Origin: Pseudobdellovibrio sp. | GTDB taxonomy: Bacteria; Bdellovibrionota; Bdellovibrionia; Bdellovibrionales; Bdellovibrionaceae | DNA: 7,262 nt | Assembly (NCBI GenBank): GCA_025449725.1 | Contig: JANWIU010000140.1 | Coordinates: forward strand, 1-7,262 | Reading direction: 5' to 3' | Shown here: piece after piece, positions 1 through 4,912 of the stretch | How the letters are laid out: each line of letters begins with the position of its first letter | Numbering within the stretch: position 1 is the first letter of the stretch | The notes under the pieces: generated by a model | The model's database searches: none | What the model was told of the DNA's origin: nothing | What the model saw: the letters and a program-made list of their open reading frames with translations, nothing else | Program-made: the position numbers and the translations under genes

Positions 1-246
1 AAGGCTCGCTTTATTTCTTTTGAAAATAACAAAAAAGATTTCAGCCCCATGTTTTGTAATTGTTCTTTGCATGGCCGGGTCAGCCAAGATAGCACTGCCC
101 ATTTCAGACAATTCGATAAATAAGACTCGCTTAGGTTTGTCAGTTTGCAAACTTCGCGATGGAATTAAAAATTGTAACCACGTTAAAATAAAACTTAACG
201 GGATGCCGACCGCGTAGTCGATTTTTCGCATGGTTTCGATTTTCAT
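1..246 (-). CDS. Glycosyltransferase family 9 (heptosyltransferase-like), N-terminal part, cut by left edge
   Basis: Reading the minus strand from the ATG at 246-244 gives 82 open codons to the window edge, so only the N-terminus is present. Residues about 10-29 (DYAVGIPLSFILTWLQFLIP) are hydrophobic and likely a membrane-associated segment. They are followed by a basic stretch and then KPKRVLFIELSEMGSAILAD, which matches the first Rossmann strand and glycine-containing loop of GT9 enzymes (usually R-ILFIKLSEMGS-ILA). The family transfers heptose or related sugars from nucleotide donors to lipopolysaccharide or other envelope glycans at the cytoplasmic face. A Shine-Dalgarno AGAGG lies 9 nt before the ATG and overlaps the stop codon of the GT39 gene upstream, so translation is probably coupled. 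The frame is open back to that stop and the SD favours this ATG over the one at 231. The exact acceptor cannot be told. Family call fairly sure; donor sugar unknown. Confidence 0.82.
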   Translation of the reverse strand, partial: MKIETMRKIDYAVGIPLSFILTWLQFLIPSRSLQTDKPKRVLFIELSEMGSAILADPAMQRTITKHGAEIFFVIFKRNKASL

Positions 247-258
247 TGAACCAAACCT

Positions 259-1695
259 CTAGTCTTTTAGTCTCAGGAATTTGGCACAATGATAGTACAA
301 AAAGTGATTCACGGGAACTTCTTTTATTTTGGCTATTTTCTCGCCAACAAGTTGAAGGTTCGCGCACTCCAGATACCTTAAATGTTCTTCTTTTTTTGCA
401 GCTTCAACAAGGACGATGAAGTCATAGCCTTCGGGATTTTTTCTGTTCCATAGGTCAAATTGATCAAAGCGTTTATCTAAAACAAATACCTCTGAACGGT
501 TGTTGTTATAAAACATCGTTCGGCTTCCCAGTGTCCAATTCATAACAGCTAAAGCCTTTGAAGGTGCAGGCAGCTTGTTCAGTTGAACATTCCCTTCGTC
601 GATCATTTCTTCCCAGCCATAAATACCTTCGTATAAAGATGCAGTCCATTCGATCGGGAATACTTTAAAGGCGGTTTCAAATAAAAGGCAGAGAGACAAA
701 AATGCTGATACTGCCACTGATAGCCAAAGAATTAATGGACGGTTTTGCTTTTCAAGCCATTGCGAATAGGCCACCGGCACCATAATGACAAAATAGATCA
801 GCATCCAATGAGGTAAAAGCACTTCGGAAACGCTGATATAGATAAAGAATATTAAAAAGACGCTGGTAAAAACAAAACTGACAAGTCTGGTGCGCAAATC
901 TTTAAAGTTTCGGCAGAAGACCGAATGTTGCCAAAGAGCTACAATAAAAGGGCCGATTCCCCAGCTGAAAAGCTGTATTCCCAAAGAAGAAAAAAAGGAT
1001 TGAAGGGCGTTGCGGTCAAATGAAGAAACATGTGAGCCTTGATACTTAAAACTGACGAAGTCATTTTGAAGATTCCAAATCAGCACGGGGCTTACCAATA
1101 TAAATGCGGCCAGTACACCCAGCCACAGCGGCAAGCTCAGAAGATCACGGTACCGCTTTTTTAATACAAAAATAATAATCAGGCTGAGGACGTAAACGAC
1201 CGCGGTGTACTTAGCCAATCCTGCAAGGCCTAGAAACAGTCCGAGTAAAAGCCAATTTCTGTAAGTGGAGTTCAGCAAAATTTTTTCTGTGCGATCGATA
1301 ATAAGTACGGTCAAAGGCATCAGCAAGGTATCCGGCAACAGCGCTATGGACAGGCTGTTAAAAAGCGGAGTTAAATTTAAGATTCCTACTGAAAATGCCG
1401 CATTTTTTTCAGATACATTCTTGTTGATTAAATATTTAAAGATGAGGGCGCTTGTCCATAACGAAATTAATAAAGACGGAATTCTGGAGGACAAAACGCT
1501 GTTAAAGGGCAGTAATTGAAAAATGTAATGAACCCAGCCAACAAGCGGAGGGTGATCGAAATAACTTAAAGCGAGTGATTTTCCGTAGAGAACGTAATGA
1601 GCTTCATCTACTGTTTGACCCATCTGAGCGGCCGCGAGAAGCCGTAAGACCGTCAAAAGTGATAAAAAAATCCAGAGTTGTGTCGACCGTTTCAA
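259..1695 (-). CDS. GT39 (PMT/ArnT-like) polytopic membrane glycosyltransferase
   Basis: This 478-residue protein is a GT-C fold glycosyltransferase of the PMT/ArnT superfamily. These use a polyprenyl-phosphate sugar donor at the periplasmic face and decorate lipid A, other lipids or proteins. Visible signatures are a first membrane helix (residues about 7-24), the catalytic-loop acidic pair D30-E31 in TVDEAHY, then YFDHPPL at 45-51, a pattern typical of the family. Many further hydrophobic helices run to about residue 350, followed by a soluble C-terminal part containing RFDQFDLW and GYDFIVLVEA, also seen in bacterial GT39 proteins. The start is a TTG two bases after the lipase stop, with no good ribosome site. 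A later start would remove part of helix 1 before the catalytic loop, so coupled translation from the lipase gene is likely. It is somewhat short against ArnT (about 550). Substrate not determinable; the GT9 gene directly downstream suggests envelope glycan synthesis. Confidence 0.88.
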   Translation of the reverse strand: MKRSTQLWIFLSLLTVLRLLAAAQMGQTVDEAHYVLYGKSLALSYFDHPPLVGWVHYIFQLLPFNSVLSSRIPSLLISLWTSALIFKYLINKNVSEKNAAFSVGILNLTPLFNSLSIALLPDTLLMPLTVLIIDRTEKILLNSTYRNWLLLGLFLGLAGLAKYTAVVYVLSLIIIFVLKKRYRDLLSLPLWLGVLAAFILVSPVLIWNLQNDFVSFKYQGSHVSSFDRNALQSFFSSLGIQLFSWGIGPFIVALWQHSVFCRNFKDLRTRLVSFVFTSVFLIFFIYISVSEVLLPHWMLIYFVIMVPVAYSQWLEKQNRPLILWLSVAVSAFLSLCLLFETAFKVFPIEWTASLYEGIYGWEEMIDEGNVQLNKLPAPSKALAVMNWTLGSRTMFYNNNRSEVFVLDKRFDQFDLWNRKNPEGYDFIVLVEAAKKEEHLRYLECANLQLVGEKIAKIKEVPVNHFLYYHCAKFLRLKD

Positions 1696-1697
1696 AG

Positions 1698-2603
1698 TTA
1701 CAGAACGGTCACTAGGTAATCTGCAAGCCCGCTGTAAAAGCGCTCTTGTTCGCCAACGATATAGCCTGGGTTTCTGATACCAAGGAAGAGGAATGAATAG
1801 CCGTCAAGAACTTGCTCCCAGTGCTCCAGGTTAACCATAAACGTAGCGCTGAAGCGTTGGTTGGCCTGTTTGTCTTCAGTTGTACGAACAGCGCCTACGC
1901 CAAGAGCCGATGACACTCCGACGATACCGTCAGAATCTCCTGAAATGCATGCGCTGGTAACCCGGAAAGGAAGGGAAAGGTTACGGGCATTCCAGATATC
2001 GAGGCTTTTTCTTTGAGAGCCTGCAAAGGCTGTGATTTTTAAGCTCCGTGATACGCGAATGGATTCCATAAACTTCGCTACACCTTGAGGAGTCAGCTGT
2101 TTTACGCCATCTAAGTGCGCCAGCTCAGTCAGGGCTCTGAATAAAATCGAGTTATCCAGCCAACGCTGAACGAACTCAACTCCTTTAAACGGAGTCGCAA
2201 CAGTGATTAAATTTTTGATTTCAAATTTTTTGGTATTAGCAACGTAAAGCGTATATAGGCCGCCGGCGCTGTGAGCGACGACGTTAAAGCTTACGCGGCG
2301 ATTTTCGATCTGTTCGATTCTCTCCATCATGCGGCCAAGGCGTTCGCCGTTGTCTTCAACGGTACCGATTGGGTTTAAGCCTGTAGCTATGTAGACCGTT
2401 AAGCCGCGCTTTTCGAAGCTTTCAACGATTTCGGTCGAGAAATATTCAGGTGTAAAAGTATTGAAAAAACCGGGTACCAGTACAACAACTTCTTGCCCGG
2501 TACGGGCAACATTAGCTTGTTCGGTACGGGCAGCATTAGACAGATCAGCATGAGCAGTAATCGATACAAAAAGCGCAGAAAGCACAAGAACAAAAAGTTT
2601 CAC
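1698..2603 (-). CDS. Secreted lipase/esterase-like alpha/beta hydrolase
   Basis: A 301-residue protein with a Sec signal peptide (K2, hydrophobic 3-16, AHA cleavage site before D20). The mature part follows the family I (Pseudomonas/Burkholderia-type) triacylglycerol lipase layout. VVVLVPGFF (39-47) gives the oxyanion-hole region, AHSAGG (110-115) the nucleophile elbow with Ser112, ATPFKG (136-141) parallels the usual GTPHRG, GDSDGIVGV (222-230) supplies the probable acid Asp225, and EHWEQ (260-264) supplies His261, with Glu263 where many relatives have a calcium-binding Asp. The elbow begins with Ala instead of Gly, so the classical GxSxG is AxSxG. Start is GTG with a strong AGGGGG site 5 nt upstream. 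It is first in a leftward unit with the GT39 and GT9 genes and faces a divergent gene. The enzyme likely acts on lipid esters in the periplasm, on the surface or in prey. Fold sure; substrate inferred. Confidence 0.86.
   Translation of the reverse strand: MKLFVLVLSALFVSITAHADLSNAARTEQANVARTGQEVVVLVPGFFNTFTPEYFSTEIVESFEKRGLTVYIATGLNPIGTVEDNGERLGRMMERIEQIENRRVSFNVVAHSAGGLYTLYVANTKKFEIKNLITVATPFKGVEFVQRWLDNSILFRALTELAHLDGVKQLTPQGVAKFMESIRVSRSLKITAFAGSQRKSLDIWNARNLSLPFRVTSACISGDSDGIVGVSSALGVGAVRTTEDKQANQRFSATFMVNLEHWEQVLDGYSFLFLGIRNPGYIVGEQERFYSGLADYLVTVL
2492..2539 (-). repeat. 24-bp tandem duplication inside the lipase gene
   Basis: Two adjacent 24-bp units (2492-2515 and 2516-2539) match at 21 of 24 positions. 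They encode two eight-residue repeats, AARTEQAN-like and VARTGQ-like, directly after the signal peptide and before the first beta strand of the hydrolase. The repeat keeps the frame and lengthens the mature N-terminal tail by eight residues. It is a recent-looking slippage duplication in a region with little structural constraint. Confidence 0.8.
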
Positions 2604-2682
2604 TAAATCCCCCTCAAGAAACTTGCTTTTGTAGTATTTTCATAACCTCTTAATAGGTAAGTTGCACTAGAGAAACTGTATT

Positions 2683-2699
2683 CTAACAACCGGTGTTAG
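2683..2699. repeat. Imperfect palindrome in the divergent intergenic region
   Basis: Six-base arms CTAACA and TGTTAG are separated by ACCGG. It lies 80-96 bp before the lipase start and about 130 bp before the divergent plus-strand gene. There is no T-tract on either side to make it a terminator, so an operator is possible. It is short and could be chance. Confidence 0.35.
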
Positions 2700-2770
2700 T
2701 TTGTTTTTCCCTTGTGAACGTAAGTCTTTACCTTTTTTACATTATTTTAAACTCGTTCCTATTTGACATA

Positions 2771-2799
2771 TTGCGACATAGAGCGAAATGGGGTATAAG
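2771..2799 (+). promoter_or_regulatory. Sigma70-like promoter for the acidic unknown gene
   Basis: TTGCGA (2771-2776, 4 of 6 to TTGACA) and TATAAG (2794-2799, 5 of 6 to TATAAT) are separated by exactly 17 bp. Transcription would begin near 2806, leaving a leader of about 23 nt that carries the GGGGGA ribosome site at 2819-2824. A perfect TTGACA at 2763-2768 lies just upstream but has no -10 at a proper distance. No comparably good promoter for the divergent lipase gene was found. Confidence 0.55.
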
Positions 2800-2828
2800 T
2801 TCATCATTACGGGGTAACGGGGGAAATA

Positions 2829-3401
2829 ATGCAGAACACAGATCTGACTTCGGTCAGTCCATCAGCTGTTAAAGAAGACAAAGAATTTAAAAAAACCGAT
2901 CGCGAACTGGATACTGAGTCTGATGATTTAGATTCAGATGAAGATTCGGCGGACGCGTTAAGAGCGCGCGAAGAAGCCGAAGCGGCGATTGAGCTGGAAA
3001 AGCTTCAAGCCGGCGGGTTCAACTTCGAAGAAGAAAACGATTTTGACTTTGATGCTGTTGATAACATTTTAGATTTAAATGAATCGACTTTTCCAAAGTT
3101 CACTTTGGCAAAAAACAAAGCGCGCTTCTTAAGAATGGTATCTTGGTACCGTCAAAAAGAAGAGTGGATCGAAGTAGCTCCAGTGAGCGGCGTAACGAAA
3201 TTATTCAAGCAGCAATCAAAAGAGCTTGAAGGTATTCGCGCCAGCAAAATGGATTACGAAATGGAACTTGAAACAGGCACATTGACTCCATCTCAGCGTT
3301 CTTACAGACGTGATGAGTTGAAGATGTGTAAGGTTCAGGAAAAAATGGCTGTACACTTAATCTCTAAGTTGCAGGTCAAAATCAAATCAGGACGAAGATA
3401 A
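2829..3401 (+). CDS. Unknown charged protein: acidic disordered N-terminus, basic C-terminus
   Basis: I do not recognise this 190-residue protein. It has no signal peptide, no membrane segment and no cysteine cluster. Residues about 15-60 are dominated by Asp and Glu (DTESDDLDSDEDSADAL, then Glu/Ala-rich) and are probably disordered. Residues 68-85 are acidic with Phe (FNFEEENDFDFDAVDNI). From about residue 90 the protein becomes basic and looks folded, with SWYRQKEEW and probable helices rich in Lys, Glu and Met to the end (KVKIKSGRR-like basic tail). Such a charge split suits a partner of a basic surface or nucleic acid, but that is inference. ATG start with GGGGGA 4 nt upstream and a promoter match ahead. 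It is alone on its transcript, closed by the terminator at 3435-3470, and divergent from the lipase gene. Existence as a gene is well supported; role unknown. Confidence 0.8.
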   Translation: MQNTDLTSVSPSAVKEDKEFKKTDRELDTESDDLDSDEDSADALRAREEAEAAIELEKLQAGGFNFEEENDFDFDAVDNILDLNESTFPKFTLAKNKARFLRMVSWYRQKEEWIEVAPVSGVTKLFKQQSKELEGIRASKMDYEMELETGTLTPSQRSYRRDELKMCKVQEKMAVHLISKLQVKIKSGRR

Positions 3402-3434
3402 TCTAATTTCCGATTACATTAATGTGATTATTTG

Positions 3435-3470
3435 AAACGGCTTTTCTTAGGAAAGGCCGTTTTAGTTTTT
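3435..3470 (+). terminator. Intrinsic terminator after the acidic unknown gene
   Basis: A 12-bp stem (3435-3446 with 3451-3462, one G-T wobble, arm AAACGGCTTTTC) closes a four-base loop TTAG and is followed by TAGTTTTT. It sits 33 nt after the stop codon, so it ends the single-gene transcript. Confidence 0.85.
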
Positions 3471-3484
3471 AGCCCAACGAAGAA

Positions 3485-3501
3485 AAAGTACCTGGCACTT
3501 T
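3485..3501. repeat. REP-like palindrome, left copy
   Basis: AAAGTACCTGGCACTTT is an odd-length palindrome with eight-base arms and one mismatched pair. It resembles the consensus-type element AAAGGTGCC-N-GGCACCTTT and matches the right copy at 3605-3623. It lies in the non-coding gap between two plus-strand genes. Confidence 0.6.
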
Positions 3502-3600
3502 CAATTCCCGAATTTCAATGTTTTGCGGACGTTTTTTTAACGGATACGTCTTATAACCATCCAATATGCCGTCCATATATAAGGTAATCCGACGTCCGGA

Positions 3601-3627
3601 TTCCAAAGGTGCCAGTCACCTTTGGAA
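3601..3627. repeat. REP-like palindrome, right copy (11-bp perfect hairpin)
   Basis: Perfect 11-base arms TTCCAAAGGTG and CACCTTTGGAA enclose the loop CCAGT. The core 3605-3623, AAAGGTGCCAGTCACCTTT, differs at one paired position from a full palindrome AAAGGTGCC-A-GGCACCTTT. No T-tract follows on either strand, so it is not an obvious terminator. With the left copy it bounds a segment of about 100 bp, as in REPINs. Confidence 0.7.
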
Positions 3628-3684
3628 GGGAATTATTTGGATGAAAGGCTGGGCTGGGTTGTTAGATTCAACCTATTCGCCATT

Positions 3685-3709
3685 ACTGTCTCAAGCTGAG
3701 ACAGTCTCA
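3685..3709. promoter_or_regulatory. Overlapping GTCTCA/TGAGAC palindromes, candidate operator
   Basis: Two perfect inverted repeats share sequence. ACTGTCTCA (3685-3693) pairs with TGAGACAGT (3697-3705) around AGC, and TGAGACAGTCTCA (3697-3709) is itself a 13-bp palindrome. The site lies about 30-50 bp upstream of the FliA-like -35 element, a usual position for an activator or repressor site. It could also be a transcript hairpin, but the next T-tract is about 13 nt away. Confidence 0.45.
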
Positions 3710-3736
3710 AATAAATAATTTTTTTTCAAATCCCCT

Positions 3737-3763
3737 TAAACTTTCTACTTATCAAACCGATAC
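3737..3763 (+). promoter_or_regulatory. Sigma28 (FliA)-type promoter for the HTH gene
   Basis: TAAACTTT (3737-3744), 11 bp, then ACCGATAC (3756-3763). Against the established FliA consensus TAAAGTTT-N11-GCCGATAA this is 13 of 16 with the exact spacing. The predicted transcript start is near 3770, about 40 nt before the ATG. A sigma70 alternative (TTAAAC with TACATT at 19-bp spacing) is poorer. This would link the regulator to the flagellar/motility regulon; experimental proof is absent. Confidence 0.6.
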
Positions 3764-3771
3764 ATTCATTG

Positions 3772-3786
3772 TGAGTCATTGACTCA
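3772..3786. promoter_or_regulatory. 15-bp palindrome at the predicted transcript start, candidate operator
   Basis: TGAGTCATTGACTCA has perfect seven-base arms around one central base. It begins about 2 nt after the predicted start of the FliA-type transcript and ends 12 nt before the AGGAGG ribosome site, where a bound protein would block transcription. The half-site TGAG-C resembles the palindromes at 3685-3709, so one factor, possibly the HTH protein encoded just downstream, may bind both. This is inference. Confidence 0.4.
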
Positions 3787-3808
3787 TTAAATTTTTAGAG
3801 GAGGGCGT

Positions 3809-4243
3809 ATGGCTCGTTCGTTCGTATACATAGTAGGGGAAACACCAGAAGTGGTTGAGAAGTTAAAAAAATCATGCGAAGGCCAGGATGTAAGTTTTTA
3901 TTCTTACAACGGTCAGCAATGGAGAGACGGATTAGATAATCCATTTTTCCGTACACAACTAGTAAACGGCATTCCGGCATTATCTACCGGCACAAACCCA
4001 TTATCTGTTGATAACAACCACACGAACAATGTAGTTGCTTTCCCAACTAATACTGGTGATGGCCGCGTTCAGAAAATGGAAGATCTGGAAGCAAAAGCTA
4101 TTGAATCAGCAATTAACCAATACAAAGGAAACTTAACTGAGGCTGCTAAGGCTTTAGGTATTGGCCGTGCGACGCTTTACCGCAAAGTTAAGCAGTATCA
4201 CATTGATCCTTCACAAGCGCGTCGTCGTAAGATTGCTGCGTAG
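3809..4243 (+). CDS. Stand-alone Fis-type helix-turn-helix DNA-binding protein
   Basis: A 144-residue protein whose C-terminal third (residues about 92-132) is a Fis/NtrC-type helix-turn-helix (HTH_8). LEAKAIESAINQYKGNLTEA is helix A plus the turn into the DNA-binding unit, AAKALGIGRATLYRKVKQY is the HTH proper, and the tail RRRK is basic. The first 30 residues (RSFVYIVGETPEVVEKLKKS) look like the start of a receiver-like alpha/beta fold but lack the phosphorylated-Asp pattern. Residues 60-85 are Asn/Thr-rich and probably a linker. The sigma54-type AAA+ domain normally found between receiver and HTH is absent, so this is not a classical enhancer-binding activator; a Fis-like DNA-binding or modulating role is more likely. 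Start ATG with excellent AGGAGG 4 nt upstream. It has its own FliA-type promoter and a terminator after it, so it is monocistronic. Target genes unknown; autoregulation through the upstream palindromes is possible. Confidence 0.85.
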   Translation: MARSFVYIVGETPEVVEKLKKSCEGQDVSFYSYNGQQWRDGLDNPFFRTQLVNGIPALSTGTNPLSVDNNHTNNVVAFPTNTGDGRVQKMEDLEAKAIESAINQYKGNLTEAAKALGIGRATLYRKVKQYHIDPSQARRRKIAA

Positions 4244-4272
4244 TTTAGGCTTTAATTAAATTTGAAGATGGT

Positions 4273-4305
4273 GGGGCTCGACTAAGATCGAGCCTTGTCT
4301 TTTTT
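4273..4305 (+). terminator. Intrinsic terminator after the HTH gene
   Basis: Seven-base arms GGCTCGA (4275-4281) and TCGAGCC (4288-4294), extendable by two G-T pairs, close a six-base loop CTAAGA. A run TCTTTTTT follows. It lies about 30 nt after the HTH stop codon and separates that gene from the next. Confidence 0.85.
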
Positions 4306-4337
4306 CAACCGATGTTACACGAAAGTTAGGTTACACT

Positions 4338-4859
4338 ATGGTTATGAATCAGAAGAAACTTACAATTTTAACTTTGGTAGTCGTAGTAGCAGGAGCCGTG
4401 ACAGTGAATGAGCTGATCATGCGCGCAAGCAATAAAGAACAAAACCGTGAGGTTGCAAGCTTTGGTGAAAGATATGTGCCGGAGCAAATCAAATGGGAGC
4501 AGGAATTAGCTAAAACCGTGTCCCGAGATACCAACGGAAAAACTCAAATCGGTGCTAAGCCGAATATCAGTGATAAGTTTTTATATGAAGCCTTAGAAGG
4601 GCATTACGACGCTCAGGTTGTTGATGGTAAACTGTTGAAAATCAGCTTACGCGACAACAATGATCCTGTGGCTTTGGATATTGGTTCTGCCATTTCAAAG
4701 TACAACTCGGTATTTAAAAATTCTGCTAACTACACGATTCAAAAAGTAGACGGCACAACAGATTCTGTTGTTTTAAAAGACGCGACCGGCAACCAAACAG
4801 GAATAGTAACTGTTAAGCGTACGGCCGAAGGTCGAGTTCTAAACATAGAAATTAAGTAA
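4338..4859 (+). CDS. Unknown small membrane-anchored protein
   Basis: I do not recognise this 173-residue protein. A short cytoplasmic N-terminus with KK at 6-7 is followed by one hydrophobic helix (residues about 8-27, LTILTLVVVVAGAVTVNEL), without a clear signal-peptidase or lipobox site. It is probably a single-pass anchor with the rest in the periplasm. Residues 35-80 are polar and likely helical or extended. Residues 80-173 alternate charged and hydrophobic residues (LLKISLRD, SVVLKDATG, GIVTVKRTAEGRVLNIEIK), suggesting a small beta-rich domain. The ATG at 4338 is preferred over the one at 4344 because TTAGG lies 7 nt before it, although this site is weak. It is preceded by the HTH gene terminator and followed by a hairpin before the RDD gene. 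A CCGAT motif at 4309-4313 is only a poor sigma28 match. Gene call sound; role unknown. Confidence 0.78.
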   Translation: MVMNQKKLTILTLVVVVAGAVTVNELIMRASNKEQNREVASFGERYVPEQIKWEQELAKTVSRDTNGKTQIGAKPNISDKFLYEALEGHYDAQVVDGKLLKISLRDNNDPVALDIGSAISKYNSVFKNSANYTIQKVDGTTDSVVLKDATGNQTGIVTVKRTAEGRVLNIEIK

Positions 4860-4879
4860 TTAAATTTTAAATTTTTCAT

Positions 4880-4910
4880 AAGCTTATCGGCTTTCTAAAC
4901 CGATAAGCTT
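4880..4910. repeat. 11-bp perfect hairpin directly before the RDD gene start
   Basis: Arms AAGCTTATCGG (4880-4890) and CCGATAAGCTT (4900-4910) are perfect complements around CTTTCTAAA. The stem ends 2 nt before the ATG of the RDD gene. A short T run (4916-4920) begins 5 nt after the stem, so it might end the upstream transcript, but the distance is long for a normal terminator. The right arm also contains ACCGATAA (4899-4906), 7 of 8 to a sigma28 -10 element. Confidence 0.65.
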
Positions 4911-4912
4911 GT

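Larger units (their letters stand above)
3402..3808. other. 407-bp intergenic region: terminator, REP pair, palindromes, sigma28-like promoter
   Basis: No convincing gene lies here. In order it holds a terminator (to 3470), a REP-like pair (3485-3627), a GC-richer linker, overlapping GTCTCA palindromes (3685-3709), a T-tract (3719-3726), a FliA-type promoter (3737-3763), a second palindrome (3772-3786) and the strong ribosome site of the HTH gene (3799-3804). On the minus strand a short frame (3469-3615) is open between the REP copies. It has no ribosome site and no upstream extension, and I do not call it a gene. Confidence 0.7.

Noticed and set aside
20..217. Plus-strand frame of 65 codons with a signal-peptide-like start
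   Set aside because: It is antisense to the well-supported GT9 N-terminus on the minus strand, and it has no ribosome site.
140..367. Minus-strand frame of 75 codons
   Set aside because: It lies in another frame of the GT39 3' end and GT9 5' end; no family pattern.
1265..1519. Plus-strand frame of 84 codons
   Set aside because: Shadow of the GT39 gene on the opposite strand; hydrophobic codons of the real gene explain its openness.
2399..2593. Minus-strand frame with Leu/Met-rich repeats
   Set aside because: Out-of-frame reading of the lipase gene including its 24-bp repeat.
2763..2768. Perfect TTGACA as the -35 of the acidic unknown gene
   Set aside because: The nearest good -10 (2794) is 25 bp away; TTGCGA at 2771 has the correct 17-bp spacing.
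3416..3425. Palindrome ACATTAATGT after the acidic unknown gene
   Set aside because: Only 10 bp, AT-rich, just before a terminator; may be chance and needs no separate function.
3685..3726. Hairpin followed by a T-tract as a possible terminator
   Set aside because: The T-tract begins about 13 nt after the stem, too far for an intrinsic terminator; operator reading preferred.
3795..3980. Minus-strand frame opposite the HTH gene start
   Set aside because: Covers the strong ribosome site of the HTH gene in antisense; no start signals of its own.
4289..4315. Sigma28 promoter before the small membrane protein
   Set aside because: The -10 match is 5 of 8 and the -35 position shows no TAAA; it also overlaps the preceding terminator.
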